Shown here piece by piece: positions 43,718-52,300 of a stretch of DNA of 64,000 nt (positions are counted from its first letter, which is position 1; each line of letters begins with the position of its first letter). A program made the translations under genes and the position numbers. The notes beneath the pieces were generated by a model, which was not told the origin of the DNA, searched no databases, and worked only from the letters and a program-made list of their open reading frames with translations. The stretch is from assembly GCF_001426665.1 (NCBI RefSeq), contig NZ_LMEY01000004.1, forward strand, positions 124,001 through 188,000. The letters are read 5' to 3'. The stretch comes from Rhizobium sp. Root1334. Lineage in GTDB: Bacteria; Pseudomonadota; Alphaproteobacteria; Rhizobiales; Rhizobiaceae.

Positions 43718-45876
43718 GGCTTTGGGCCTATTGGGTTGCCGCATTAATTCTGGCCGTTTCATCGCCGGTCATGGCGGCCGATGAATGGCTGCCCGTCCGC
43801 GAAACCTCGATGGTGCTCAGCAATCAAAGCCCTCTCGACTTCTCCTCCATCCTGTCCAATCCGCCCATCGAAGAGGGCAGCCAGCTTCTGACAGGAAATC
43901 AGGGCCGGTTTGTCCGCGCCAACGAGCCGGATAAACCCGTAAGACTGCTTTGCGCATCGCTGGCCTGGAGCCCGGCTTCCGGCGGCTTTCCAAGCCACGC
44001 CGATGCCGATCTCTACGCGGCACAGCTGGCCAAACACGGCTACAACATCGCAAGGCTCCATTTTGTCGATGCCAGCCTGATGTTCGGCCGTACCCGTGAT
44101 TTCGATTTCGATCCTGAAACTCTCGACCGCGTCCATTACCTGCTGGCGGCACTCAAGCGTAACGGCATCTACTGGATCATGGACGGCCTTTCCTCCTGGC
44201 GCGGCGCCTATGGCGGCTATGACGATCGCTGGGATCCGTCAAGCGATCTGAAGCTTGCGCTCTACTTCGATGACAAAGCCTTTGACCACTGGCTGGAATT
44301 CCAGCGCCGCTTCCTGACATCCGTCAACCCCTATACCGGCAGTGCGCCGGTCCATGACAATGCGCTGGCGTTGATCATCCTTGTCAACGAGAACAATATC
44401 GAATTCGACAGCATCGTGCGGGAGCGCGACGGCAAACCGCACTACGACGAGCGATTGAAGCTGCCCTTCAATGCTTGGCTGAAGCAGCGCTACGGTTCGA
44501 CCGAAGCCCTTTCGCAAGCGTGGCCCGACCTAAAGTCCGGCGAACGGCTGGAAGACGCCTCAATCGAACTTCCAGGGTCGCGTTACGAAGACTCCCCTCG
44601 CCTGAAGGACCTGCAGGCCTTTTTCGTTTCTGTCGAAAAGACTGTCACCGCCCGCATGAGCGAAGCGCTGCGTGGGCTTGGCTACAGGGGCGAGATCAGC
44701 AACTATAACAACTGGCCGACGATCCAGACGACGCTGAGCCGAGAGGATCTGCCGGTTGTCACGATGAACACCTATCAGGATTGGGTCGGCAGCTATTCGC
44801 CCGGCGCGACCATGACGCAGAAAAGCTCGATTGACGATAGTTTCAATTACATGCGCCTGATCGCCGCCGCCCGCTGGCTCGGCAAACCGTTCGTCGTCAG
44901 TGAATACGACCATCTCTTCTGGAACCGGTATCGCTACGAGGCCGGACTGGTCATGCCGGCCTACGCCTCGCAGCAGGGCTGGGACGTGCTCTGCCGCCAT
45001 GCGCATGGACCGATCATCCTGAAATATAACGAGCCCTTTCCCCATAAGAAGGCGATGCTGCCCTATGCCATCGCGCTTGACCCGGTCGCACGCGCAGGTG
45101 AAACGCTGGCAGCACTTTTGTTCCGGCGCGGAGATGTGGCCACCTCGGAACTGACCTTTCCCTTTCTTGTGCGCGGTACCGAGGATCTCACCGACGATAT
45201 GCAGGCGCGCGAACCGGAGCGGCTCACCGAGCTTGGCCTTGTCGGGGCGATCGGCATGGCAAAAGCAGCGAAAGGAAACTTGGGTGTCGGCCAGCCACGA
45301 TCTACCGTCGATCCACAAGCGATCCTCGACGCCGCCAAGACTGCCGGGCTGTTATCCAAGGACAACCAGACCGACCTGAAGACCGGCCTCTATGAAAGCG
45401 ATACCGGCGAACTGCTGCTGGATCGCCTGCGGGGCCAATTGCGGGTGATGACACCAAAAACCGAAGCGGTAGCATTTTCGACCCTTCGGGAACCTGTCAA
45501 TCTGGGCAGCGTCCGCGTCGAGGCTTCAGACGGTGATGGCCTGCTGGCAGTCTCGGTGCTGGATGATGTCGAGAGCATTGCGCAGAGCCGCAAACTTCTC
45601 GTCATCTACGCCACGGATGCGCACAATACGGATATGCAGTTCCGCGACGACGAGGAAAAAGTCATCGCCGATTTCGGCCGCCTTCCCGTGCTGATCCGCA
45701 GGGGTTATGTCGACCTGTCGCTCAAGCTGGCCGAGGGGCAATGGCGGTTGACACCGATCACGCTGAACGGCGTCGCCTCAACTGCCGCCGGCCAGGAGGT
45801 ATCCCCGACCGGATTCCGGCTTTCCAATGACGCGGCGTCAGGTCCGACAACGTTCTTTCTGCTCGAAAGAAGCTGA
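43714..45876 (+). CDS. Secreted clan GH-A-type glycosidase of the EPS locus
   Basis: This 720-residue protein has a signal peptide (MRLWAYWVAALILAVSSPVMAADEW, cleavage expected after AMAA). A TIM-barrel-like region includes LAKHGYNIARLHFVDA, RNGIYWIMDGLSSW, LVNENNIEF and KPFVVSEYDHLFWNRYRY. Glu226 (in VNENN) and Glu397 (in VSEYD) are spaced like the acid/base and nucleophile of clan GH-A enzymes. The C-terminal 200 residues look like an accessory beta domain. It may trim or release the polysaccharide in the periplasm or outside. The specific GH family is uncertain. Confidence 0.72.
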   Translation: MRLWAYWVAALILAVSSPVMAADEWLPVRETSMVLSNQSPLDFSSILSNPPIEEGSQLLTGNQGRFVRANEPDKPVRLLCASLAWSPASGGFPSHADADLYAAQLAKHGYNIARLHFVDASLMFGRTRDFDFDPETLDRVHYLLAALKRNGIYWIMDGLSSWRGAYGGYDDRWDPSSDLKLALYFDDKAFDHWLEFQRRFLTSVNPYTGSAPVHDNALALIILVNENNIEFDSIVRERDGKPHYDERLKLPFNAWLKQRYGSTEALSQAWPDLKSGERLEDASIELPGSRYEDSPRLKDLQAFFVSVEKTVTARMSEALRGLGYRGEISNYNNWPTIQTTLSREDLPVVTMNTYQDWVGSYSPGATMTQKSSIDDSFNYMRLIAAARWLGKPFVVSEYDHLFWNRYRYEAGLVMPAYASQQGWDVLCRHAHGPIILKYNEPFPHKKAMLPYAIALDPVARAGETLAALLFRRGDVATSELTFPFLVRGTEDLTDDMQAREPERLTELGLVGAIGMAKAAKGNLGVGQPRSTVDPQAILDAAKTAGLLSKDNQTDLKTGLYESDTGELLLDRLRGQLRVMTPKTEAVAFSTLREPVNLGSVRVEASDGDGLLAVSVLDDVESIAQSRKLLVIYATDAHNTDMQFRDDEEKVIADFGRLPVLIRRGYVDLSLKLAEGQWRLTPITLNGVASTAAGQEVSPTGFRLSNDAASGPTTFFLLERS

Positions 45877-45912
45877 GGCGGCCCCCAAGCCGGCCAGCGG
45901 ATGTCTCGTGGA

Positions 45913-47535
45913 TCAGCCTCGCAGACCCGGCGCCTCGTGGCCGGTGCGCGCCACATATTCCGTGTAGCCGCCGCCATATTCGTGGATGCCGTCCGGGGTC
46001 AGTTCCAGAACCCGGTTAGACAATGCACCGAGGAAATGCCGGTCGTGGGAAACGAACAGCATGGTGCCCTCATATTCGGACAGTGCCTGAATCAGCATTT
46101 CCTTGGTGTCGAGGTCCAGATGGTTGGTCGGTTCGTCGAGCACCAGAAGATTGGGCGGGTCGAACAGCATGATCGCCATGACCAGCCGCGCCTTTTCGCC
46201 ACCCGACAGAACGCGGCAACGCTTTTCGACATCGTCGCCGGAAAACCCGAAACAGCCAGCCAGCGCCCTGAGCGGGCCTTGCCCGGCGCGCGGAAATTCG
46301 TGCTCCAGTGTTTCGAACACGGTGCGTTCGCCATCAAGCAGATCCATGGCATGCTGGGCGAAATAACCCATCTTGACGCTGGCACCCAGCGCCACAGTTC
46401 CCTTGTCCGGCTCCGTCGATCCCGTCACCAGCTTGAGGAGTGTCGACTTTCCGGCACCGTTGATGCCCATGATGCACCAGCGCTCCTTGCGGCGAACCAT
46501 GAAGTCCAGCCCGTCATAAATGCTGCGGCTGCCATAGCTCTTGTGGACGTTTTTCAGGTTGATGACATCTTCGCCGGAGCGCGGCGCCGGTTGGAATTCG
46601 AAGGCGACAACCTGGCGGCGCTTCGGCGGCTCCACCCGTTCGATCTTGTCGAGCTTCTTCACCCGGCTCTGCACCTGGGCCGCATGCGAGGCACGCGCCT
46701 TGAAGCGCTCGATGAACTTGATTTCCTTGGCAAGCATCGCCTGCTGCCGCTCGAACTGGGCGAGCTGGTGTTTTTCATTCAGCGCCCGCTGCTGCTCGTA
46801 GAATTCGTAATCGCCGGAGTAGGTCGTCAACCCGCCGCCGTCGATCTCGATCAGCTTGGTGACGATCCGGTTCATGAACTCCCGGTCATGCGAGGTCATC
46901 AACAGCGCGCCATCATAATTCTTCAGGAATTCCTCCAGCCAGATCAGGCTTTCCAGATCCAGATGGTTGCTCGGTTCGTCGAGCAGCATGACATCGGGGC
47001 GCATGAGCAAAATGCGGGCAAGCGCCACGCGCATCTTCCAGCCGCCGGATAGCTTGCCGACATCACCATCCATCATTTCCTGCGTGAAACTCAGGCCCGA
47101 GAGGACTTCGCGCGCCCGGCCGTCCAGCGCGTAGCCGTCCAGTTCCTCATAGCGCGCCTGCACCTCGCCGTAGCGCTCGATGATCGCGTCCATCTCGTCA
47201 AGCCGGTCAGGATCGACCATCGCAGCTTCGAGCTCGCGCAGTTCGGCGGCAACAATGCTGACCGGACCGGCACCGTCCATCACTTCGGCAACGGCGCTAC
47301 GGCCTTCCATCTCGCCGACATCCTGGTTGAAATAACCGATGGTGACGCCCTTCTCGACGGCCACCTGCCCCTCGTCGGGCTGCTCTTCGCCGGTGATCAT
47401 CCGGAAGACGGTCGTCTTGCCGGCGCCATTTGGACCAACGAGGCCGATCTTCTCGCCCTTGTTAAGCGCGGCGGAAGCCTCGATGAAGAGAATGCGGTGG
47501 CTCAGCTGCTTGCTGATATTTTCGATACGGATCAT
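45913..47535 (-). CDS. ABC-F family ATPase
   Basis: This 540-residue protein has two ABC cassettes and no membrane segment. The first has GPNGAGKTTVFRMITG, LSGGWKMRVALARILL and MLLDEPSNHLDLES; the second has GINGAGKSTLLKLVTG, LSGGEKARLVMAIML and LVLDEPTNHLDLDT. The linker between them is charged (FIERFKARASHAAQVQSRVKKLDK). ABC-F proteins act on the ribosome. The ATG at 47535 starts MIRIENISKQ; the frame is open for another 441 codons upstream but only as an antisense shadow of pepT. It converges with the glycosidase gene. Confidence 0.93.
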   Translation of the reverse strand: MIRIENISKQLSHRILFIEASAALNKGEKIGLVGPNGAGKTTVFRMITGEEQPDEGQVAVEKGVTIGYFNQDVGEMEGRSAVAEVMDGAGPVSIVAAELRELEAAMVDPDRLDEMDAIIERYGEVQARYEELDGYALDGRAREVLSGLSFTQEMMDGDVGKLSGGWKMRVALARILLMRPDVMLLDEPSNHLDLESLIWLEEFLKNYDGALLMTSHDREFMNRIVTKLIEIDGGGLTTYSGDYEFYEQQRALNEKHQLAQFERQQAMLAKEIKFIERFKARASHAAQVQSRVKKLDKIERVEPPKRRQVVAFEFQPAPRSGEDVINLKNVHKSYGSRSIYDGLDFMVRRKERWCIMGINGAGKSTLLKLVTGSTEPDKGTVALGASVKMGYFAQHAMDLLDGERTVFETLEHEFPRAGQGPLRALAGCFGFSGDDVEKRCRVLSGGEKARLVMAIMLFDPPNLLVLDEPTNHLDLDTKEMLIQALSEYEGTMLFVSHDRHFLGALSNRVLELTPDGIHEYGGGYTEYVARTGHEAPGLRG

Positions 47536-47575
47536 TTGTGCGGTGCCCAAGAAATGTTGCGGCGCCCTTATGCCA

Positions 47576-47621
47576 CGTGTTTCAGGGAATGTCGCAGGTT
47601 TTCGACATTCCCTGAAACACG
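47576..47621. repeat. Perfect 19-base inverted repeat in the ABC-F/pepT divergent region
   Basis: CGTGTTTCAGGGAATGTCG (47576-47594) is followed by an 8-base loop and then its exact reverse complement (47603-47621). On the plus strand GCTTTTTG follows, so it could act as an intrinsic terminator or attenuator ahead of pepT. On the minus strand it would sit in the 5' leader of the ABC-F message, 40 bases from its start codon, but lacks a T-run there. No gene ends here, so it is not an ordinary 3' terminator. Confidence 0.75.
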
Positions 47622-47715
47622 GCTTTTTGAATGGTGTTTTTCCTAGAAATACCTTCACGGCGCAAATGGCGAAGGCTACAGAAGAGCACCTGACGCAGAT
47701 GAAGTGGAGTGAACC

Positions 47716-48948
47716 ATGACCGACACCGTTACCGATCGTTTCCTTCGTTATGTCGTGATCGACACACAGTCGGATGCCAATTCGGCAGCGCAGCCCTCCA
47801 CCGAAAAGCAGAAGAACCTCGGCCGCCTGCTGGTCGAGGAACTGCTCGCGATCGGGATTTCTGACGCGCATCTCGACGAGCACGGCTATATCTACGCGAC
47901 CATCCCATCGAACACCGACAAGCCGGTGCCGGTCATCTGCTTCTGCTCGCACATGGATACTGCCCCGGATTTTACCGGTACCGATGTCAAGCCGCAGTTG
48001 ATCCGCGGCTATGCCGGTGGCGATATCCAGCTTCCGGGCGACCCGCAGCAGATCATCCGCGTTGCCGATCATCCGGCCCTGCGCAACCAGATCGGCAATG
48101 ACATCATCACCACCGATGGCACAACATTGCTTGGCGCCGACGACAAGGCCGGCATTGCCGAAATTATGACGGCGGCGCAGTTCCTTGTCGATAATCCGGA
48201 TATCAAGCACGGCGCCATCAAAATCCTCTTCACGGTAGACGAGGAAATCGGCCGCGGAGTCGACAAGGTCGACCTGAAGAAGCTTGGCGCACAATTCGCC
48301 TATACGATGGACGGCGAAACGGCTGGCCATATCGAGGATGAAACCTTCTCCGCCGATGGCGCCGAAATCACCATCCAGGGTGTTGCCATTCATCCGGGCT
48401 TTGCCAAGGGGAGAATGGAAAATGCCATCAAGATCGCCGGCGCCATCATCGACCGCCTGCCGAAGCATCTGGCGCCTGAAACAACCGAGGGCCGGGATGG
48501 TTTCGTTCATCCCGTGAGCGTTACGGGTGCGATGGAAAAAGCCAGGATCAGCCTGATCGTTCGCGACTTTACCGACGAAGGCCTCGCTGAAAAGGAAGCC
48601 ATGATCGAGGCGATCGTCAAGGATGTCATGCCGGACTATCCCGGTTCGTCCTACACATTCGAGGTCAAGCACCAGTACCGCAACATGAAGGCGATCCTCG
48701 ATCGCCACCCGGAAATCGTCGACAACGCCGTCGAGGCGATCCGGCGGGCGGGCATGCAGCCGGTGCGCGGCAGCATCCGTGGCGGCACGGATGGGTCGCG
48801 CCTGTCGTTCATGGGCCTGCCCTGCCCCAACATCTTTGCGGGTGGCCACGCTTTCCATTCTCCGCTCGAATGGGTGAGCAGGCAGGACATGGAAAAGGCG
48901 GTCAAGACAATCGTCGAGCTTGCAAAGGTCTGGGAAGAGCGCAGCTGA
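47716..48948 (+). CDS. pepT: Peptidase T (tripeptide aminopeptidase)
   Basis: This 410-residue M20B zinc aminopeptidase has the usual length. Metal and catalytic motifs are FCSHMDTAPDF, LLGADDKAGIAEIM, ILFTVDEEIGRGVDKV, FAYTMDGETAG and RGGTDGSRLSFMGLPCPNIFAGGHAFHSPLEW. It removes N-terminal residues from tripeptides in the cytoplasm. A GGAG ribosome site precedes the ATG. It diverges from the ABC-F gene. Confidence 0.95.
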   Translation: MTDTVTDRFLRYVVIDTQSDANSAAQPSTEKQKNLGRLLVEELLAIGISDAHLDEHGYIYATIPSNTDKPVPVICFCSHMDTAPDFTGTDVKPQLIRGYAGGDIQLPGDPQQIIRVADHPALRNQIGNDIITTDGTTLLGADDKAGIAEIMTAAQFLVDNPDIKHGAIKILFTVDEEIGRGVDKVDLKKLGAQFAYTMDGETAGHIEDETFSADGAEITIQGVAIHPGFAKGRMENAIKIAGAIIDRLPKHLAPETTEGRDGFVHPVSVTGAMEKARISLIVRDFTDEGLAEKEAMIEAIVKDVMPDYPGSSYTFEVKHQYRNMKAILDRHPEIVDNAVEAIRRAGMQPVRGSIRGGTDGSRLSFMGLPCPNIFAGGHAFHSPLEWVSRQDMEKAVKTIVELAKVWEERS

Positions 48949-49026
48949 TTGCGTCTGAAGGCCACAATCAGCGCTTCCATCCGGCCGCTGTTTTGGTATG
49001 ACCCGCCTCTTGTCAAAGGAATGAAG

Positions 49027-49281
49027 ATGGCTGCGCGAGATCGCTACTCACGGAAATTGGAATGTTCCCAATGCGGGAACGCGGGTTTTGCGGAGGTTTC
49101 GGAAGACGATATGCCGAACCGCAGGACGCGCGGATTTGAAATTGACGCCCTGCCCGTAGGCTTCGAAACCGAATTTGCCTCGAGCAATCCGCGCCGCCAC
49201 ATGATCCGCTGCCGCTGCGGCTACAAATTCAAGTTTGAGCAGACCACCGCTTATGCGCCCGGCGGAGAGCCACGGCATTAA
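49027..49281 (+). CDS. Small zinc-ribbon-like protein
   Basis: This 84-residue protein reads MAARDRYSRKLECSQCGNAGFAEVSEDD and later HMIRCRCGYKFKFEQ. The CxxC and CxC pairs suggest a single zinc ribbon. ATG at 49021 (two residues longer) and 49027 are both possible; the AAAGGA site is better spaced for 49027. Function is unknown. It may be cotranscribed with pepT, 78 bases upstream. Confidence 0.7.
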   Translation: MAARDRYSRKLECSQCGNAGFAEVSEDDMPNRRTRGFEIDALPVGFETEFASSNPRRHMIRCRCGYKFKFEQTTAYAPGGEPRH

Positions 49282-49386
49282 GCTTCGTCAAGAACTGGTC
49301 CCTGCCGCCCAACCGTATTGCCTCCGTCAGTGTGATGTTGCGCGCGCCAAAATGAACTGTTGAGCGTGGCCGGGCATGAAACGGAA

Positions 49387-49420
49387 AAGCCCCATTCTGC
49401 AGGTTTGCAGAACGGGGCTT
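49387..49420 (-). terminator. Intrinsic terminator of the leftward hypothetical gene
   Basis: AAGCCCCATTCTGC pairs with GCAGAACGGGGCTT around a 6-base loop; the single A-C mismatch becomes G-U on the minus-strand RNA. On the minus strand the stem is followed by TTTTCC. It lies 29 bases past the stop codon of the gene at 49450-49743. Confidence 0.8.
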
Positions 49421-49449
49421 GAAATAGTCGCGGCAGGAGCAGGCGACGT

Positions 49450-49743
49450 TTACTTGTTGGCCATCAGCCACATCTTGCCGGCCATCGTGATGCCGCGCGG
49501 ATCGACGGCGACGTCATGGTCGAGATGGCTGCGCTCGAGAAAACCAAGTTCCTCGAGTTCGTTGAGGGTCGTCGTCGTCATGAAGCGGATCTTCTGCGGA
49601 CGCTCCTTGAACCGGTCGGTCTTTGCGTAGGTGACCGCTGCGTTCTCATGCGTCCATTTTTTGGCCGGCTGCGGGAAGAGGTTTCCTTCCTTCGCGAGTT
49701 TCAGCCCCCGGATCTGGACCGGTGTCAATTCGTGCGAAATCAT
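49450..49743 (-). CDS. Conserved-looking small protein of unknown function
   Basis: This 97-residue protein starts MISHELTPVQIRGLKLAKEGNLF, chosen because AAGGA lies seven bases upstream of the ATG at 49743. The frame stays open upstream, but that part shows no recognisable content. The segment LNELEELGFLERSHLDHDVAVDPRGITMAGKMWL looks like a winged-helix recognition region. A role in DNA binding is only a guess. It has its own terminator. Confidence 0.65.
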   Translation of the reverse strand: MISHELTPVQIRGLKLAKEGNLFPQPAKKWTHENAAVTYAKTDRFKERPQKIRFMTTTTLNELEELGFLERSHLDHDVAVDPRGITMAGKMWLMANK

Positions 49744-50019
49744 GTTCTGTCCTTGGTAGAAATGGCGAAACGTCAGCGATATGCGCCCTCGGATTGGATG
49801 GGAACGCCCGCTTGCGATAGTCGCCGATGCGTAATGAAAAGGGCCAGACCGGCCCGGATGCGCTGTCCCTAGCGGAACTTTGCGGCATTTCCCAGACAAA
49901 ATTGAAAAGAATGCGGCTGCGAAACGATTGGCACCATCCGGATGCTTCTGGTATCAGCGTCTGAACTTGTTTTGAGAGACGTCATCCATGAACATGACAC
50001 TGTGCCCGGGAGCGGCTGC

Positions 50020-51042
50020 GTGACGGAGCGGACAGACGCGGCCTTTCTGGCGTCCCATGGCTGGTCCGATTTTTTTGCCTCCCAGATCGAACGGTCCGAG
50101 GCCAGCCTCATTCCGATGCGCATCGCCGAGGTCCACCGTGCCCGACTGAGCGCGCTGTCTGCAGCGGGACCGGTCAGGCTCACTCTGGCGCACAAGACCA
50201 ATACCGGTGACTTTGCCGTCGGCGACTGGATACTGGCTGATCCCCGCACCCATCTGCTTGTCCGCAGGCTGGAACGCCGGACATTGCTGCAGCGCCGGAC
50301 CGAAGGCAGGCACGGTCACCAGCTTGGCGCCGCCAATGTCGATACCCTGTTCATCGTCACCTCCTGCAATGCCGATTTCAGTCCGGCACGGCTGGAGCGC
50401 TATCTGGCTCTGGCCAATCAGGCGGGAACCAACCCGGTCATCGTGCTGACCAAGGCCGATACGGTCGATGATGCAAGCACCTTCGAAGAGGAGGCGAGAG
50501 GCCTGCAGCGCGATCTGGACGTCATCGTTGTCAACGGCCGCTCCGCCGATGCCGCAGCTGTGCTCGCTCCGTGGTGCGGCGCCGGTCAGACTGTCGCACT
50601 GGTCGGGTCGTCCGGCGTCGGCAAATCGACCCTGGTCAACACCTTGGCGGGCCTCAGGCACGAAGCAGCGCAGGAGACCGGCGATATCCGCGAAAGCGAT
50701 GCCAAGGGACGCCACACCACGACGGCCCGGTCGTTGCACGCCATTGCCGGCGGCGGCTGGGTGATCGACACGCCCGGAATGCGCACCCTGCATCTCAGCG
50801 ACGTGTCCGATGGTATCGACACGCTGTTCTCCGAAATCACCGACCTTGCCCCATCCTGCAAGTTTCGCGACTGCACACATGATCACGAGCCGGGCTGTGC
50901 CGTCCAGGCAGCGATCAAGGCAGGCACGCTGCCTGCGGAGCGGCTGGCCCGGTGGCGCAAGCTGCTGGAGGAAAATGTCAGCAACACCCCGGTGCAGACA
51001 GGGCCGCGCGGCAACAAAGTCATCCAGAAGAAGAAATACTGA
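50020..51042 (+). CDS. rsgA: Ribosome small-subunit-dependent GTPase RsgA
   Basis: This circularly permuted GTPase matures the 30S subunit. An OB-fold N-terminus leads to VLTKAD (G4), GSSGVGKSTLVNTLAG (G1), DAKGRHTTTARSL (G2) and DTPGMRTLHLSD (G3), in the permuted order. The C-terminal zinc knuckle CKFRDCTHDHEPGC follows. GTG at 50020 is preferred (GGGAG seven bases upstream), giving 340 residues; the frame is open back to an ATG at 49942 whose extra 26 residues do not look RsgA-like. Confidence 0.92.
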   Translation: MTERTDAAFLASHGWSDFFASQIERSEASLIPMRIAEVHRARLSALSAAGPVRLTLAHKTNTGDFAVGDWILADPRTHLLVRRLERRTLLQRRTEGRHGHQLGAANVDTLFIVTSCNADFSPARLERYLALANQAGTNPVIVLTKADTVDDASTFEEEARGLQRDLDVIVVNGRSADAAAVLAPWCGAGQTVALVGSSGVGKSTLVNTLAGLRHEAAQETGDIRESDAKGRHTTTARSLHAIAGGGWVIDTPGMRTLHLSDVSDGIDTLFSEITDLAPSCKFRDCTHDHEPGCAVQAAIKAGTLPAERLARWRKLLEENVSNTPVQTGPRGNKVIQKKKY

Positions 51043-51163
51043 AAGACGAAAGCCTCCGTCTTCAAAACCGGTTGGTTAGCGCGTTTCCCGTAAGAGATGC
51101 TTTTCAGCCTGTATCAAGCCACAAAACCGTATCGACAACACGGGAACATTGCTGTAACAGAAT

Positions 51164-51181
51164 TGATTAATCGATTAATCA
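51164..51181. promoter_or_regulatory. LacI-type operator upstream of the purine-uptake regulon
   Basis: TGATTAATCGATTAATCA is a perfect 18-base palindrome with the central CG typical of LacI/PurR-family operators. It ends 13 bases before the LacI-type start codon, so autoregulation is likely, and read-through from here would also control the downstream transporter genes. Confidence 0.8.
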
Positions 51182-51194
51182 CCCGTTGGATCAT

Positions 51195-52241
51195 ATGGCC
51201 AACCCGCGCACAGGATCGAACCTAAGCCAGATTGCCGCGACACTCGGCGTGTCCGCCGCAACGGTGTCGAATGCGCTGTCGGGCAAGGGACGTGTCTCGG
51301 CCGAACTTGCTGAAAAGATCCGCGCCACCGCTACCCAACTGGGCTACATCCCGAGCCTGACCGGCCGGGCGCTGCGCACCGGCCGCACCGGCGTTCTCGG
51401 CCTGGTTCTGCCGAATATCGCCAATCCGCTGTTTCCGCAGATTGCCCAGGCGATCGAGCATGCGGCAAGCACGGCTGGCTACGGCGTCTTGATCGCCGAC
51501 TCCCGCAGCGACGTCGCCTTGCAGACCGACGCCATCAACCGGCTGATCGAGCGCGACGTCGACGGCATCGTTATCGTCCCCCGGCTCGGCACCCGCATCG
51601 CCGACATCGGCTGTCCGGTGGCGGTCATCGACAGCCCTTCCACCCCCGGCAACACGGTTTCGGCCGATCACTGGCAGGGTGGTCAGACGGTCATCGAACA
51701 CCTCGCTTCGCTGGGACATCGCAAGTTTCTGCTGATCGGCAACAATCCGGCCTCGAATGTGCAGAACGATCGTATCGGCGGCATGAAATCCCGCCTTCCT
51801 GCAGACGCTCATGCCGAGGTCTTCTGGATCGAAAAACACGAGCAGGTGCACGGCAAGGGAAGCCTTCTTGGTCTAACAGAACAGGTGGAGAAAGGTTTCA
51901 CCGCCTTTGCCGCCGTTTCCGATCTGCCGGCGCTCCGGGCCCTGACGGAATTGCAGCGCGCCGGAATCGGCGTGCCCGAACATGTCAGCGTTACCGGGTT
52001 TGATGATCTCGTCTGGTCCTCGGTGGTCACGCCCGGCCTGACAACAGTACGTATGGATATGGCCGGGATCGCCGACATCGCCATTGCAGCACTCGTCCGT
52101 GTCATCGAGGCCGATCCGGTATCAGGCTCCGGCATCGCACGCACCGTGACGGGCACGGTCGCAGCCGAGCGGGCGAGCGTACCGATGCAGCTGGTGGTCC
52201 GGCAGACATCGGCGCCACCGCCGAATATCCACAGTGCATGA
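51195..52241 (+). CDS. LacI-family transcriptional regulator
   Basis: This 348-residue protein has the helix-turn-helix LSQIAATLGVSAATVSNALSGKGRVSAELAEKI at about residues 10-42, the hinge, and a periplasmic-binding-type effector domain (GVLGLVLPNIANPLFPQIAQAIEHAASTAGYGVLIADS). ATG at 51195 is preferred; TTG at 51186 is possible. Gene order points to a purine nucleoside or base effector. It precedes the binding-protein gene by 59 bases. Confidence 0.9.
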   Translation: MANPRTGSNLSQIAATLGVSAATVSNALSGKGRVSAELAEKIRATATQLGYIPSLTGRALRTGRTGVLGLVLPNIANPLFPQIAQAIEHAASTAGYGVLIADSRSDVALQTDAINRLIERDVDGIVIVPRLGTRIADIGCPVAVIDSPSTPGNTVSADHWQGGQTVIEHLASLGHRKFLLIGNNPASNVQNDRIGGMKSRLPADAHAEVFWIEKHEQVHGKGSLLGLTEQVEKGFTAFAAVSDLPALRALTELQRAGIGVPEHVSVTGFDDLVWSSVVTPGLTTVRMDMAGIADIAIAALVRVIEADPVSGSGIARTVTGTVAAERASVPMQLVVRQTSAPPPNIHSA

Positions 52242-52300
52242 CCGGTACCACCGCAAGCCCAGATAATATGAGCCAAGAAAACACCAGAAGGAGAACGCCG

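Noticed and set aside
26383-45876. Exosortase/PEP-CTERM system
   Set aside because: The asnB/ACP/ligase genes resemble that system, but no exosortase-like membrane protein or PEP-CTERM protein was found in the window.
47536-48858. An open frame that would extend the ABC-F protein upstream by 441 residues
   Set aside because: It is antisense to pepT, shows no domain, and the ABC-F family starts at MIRIENISKQ (47535).
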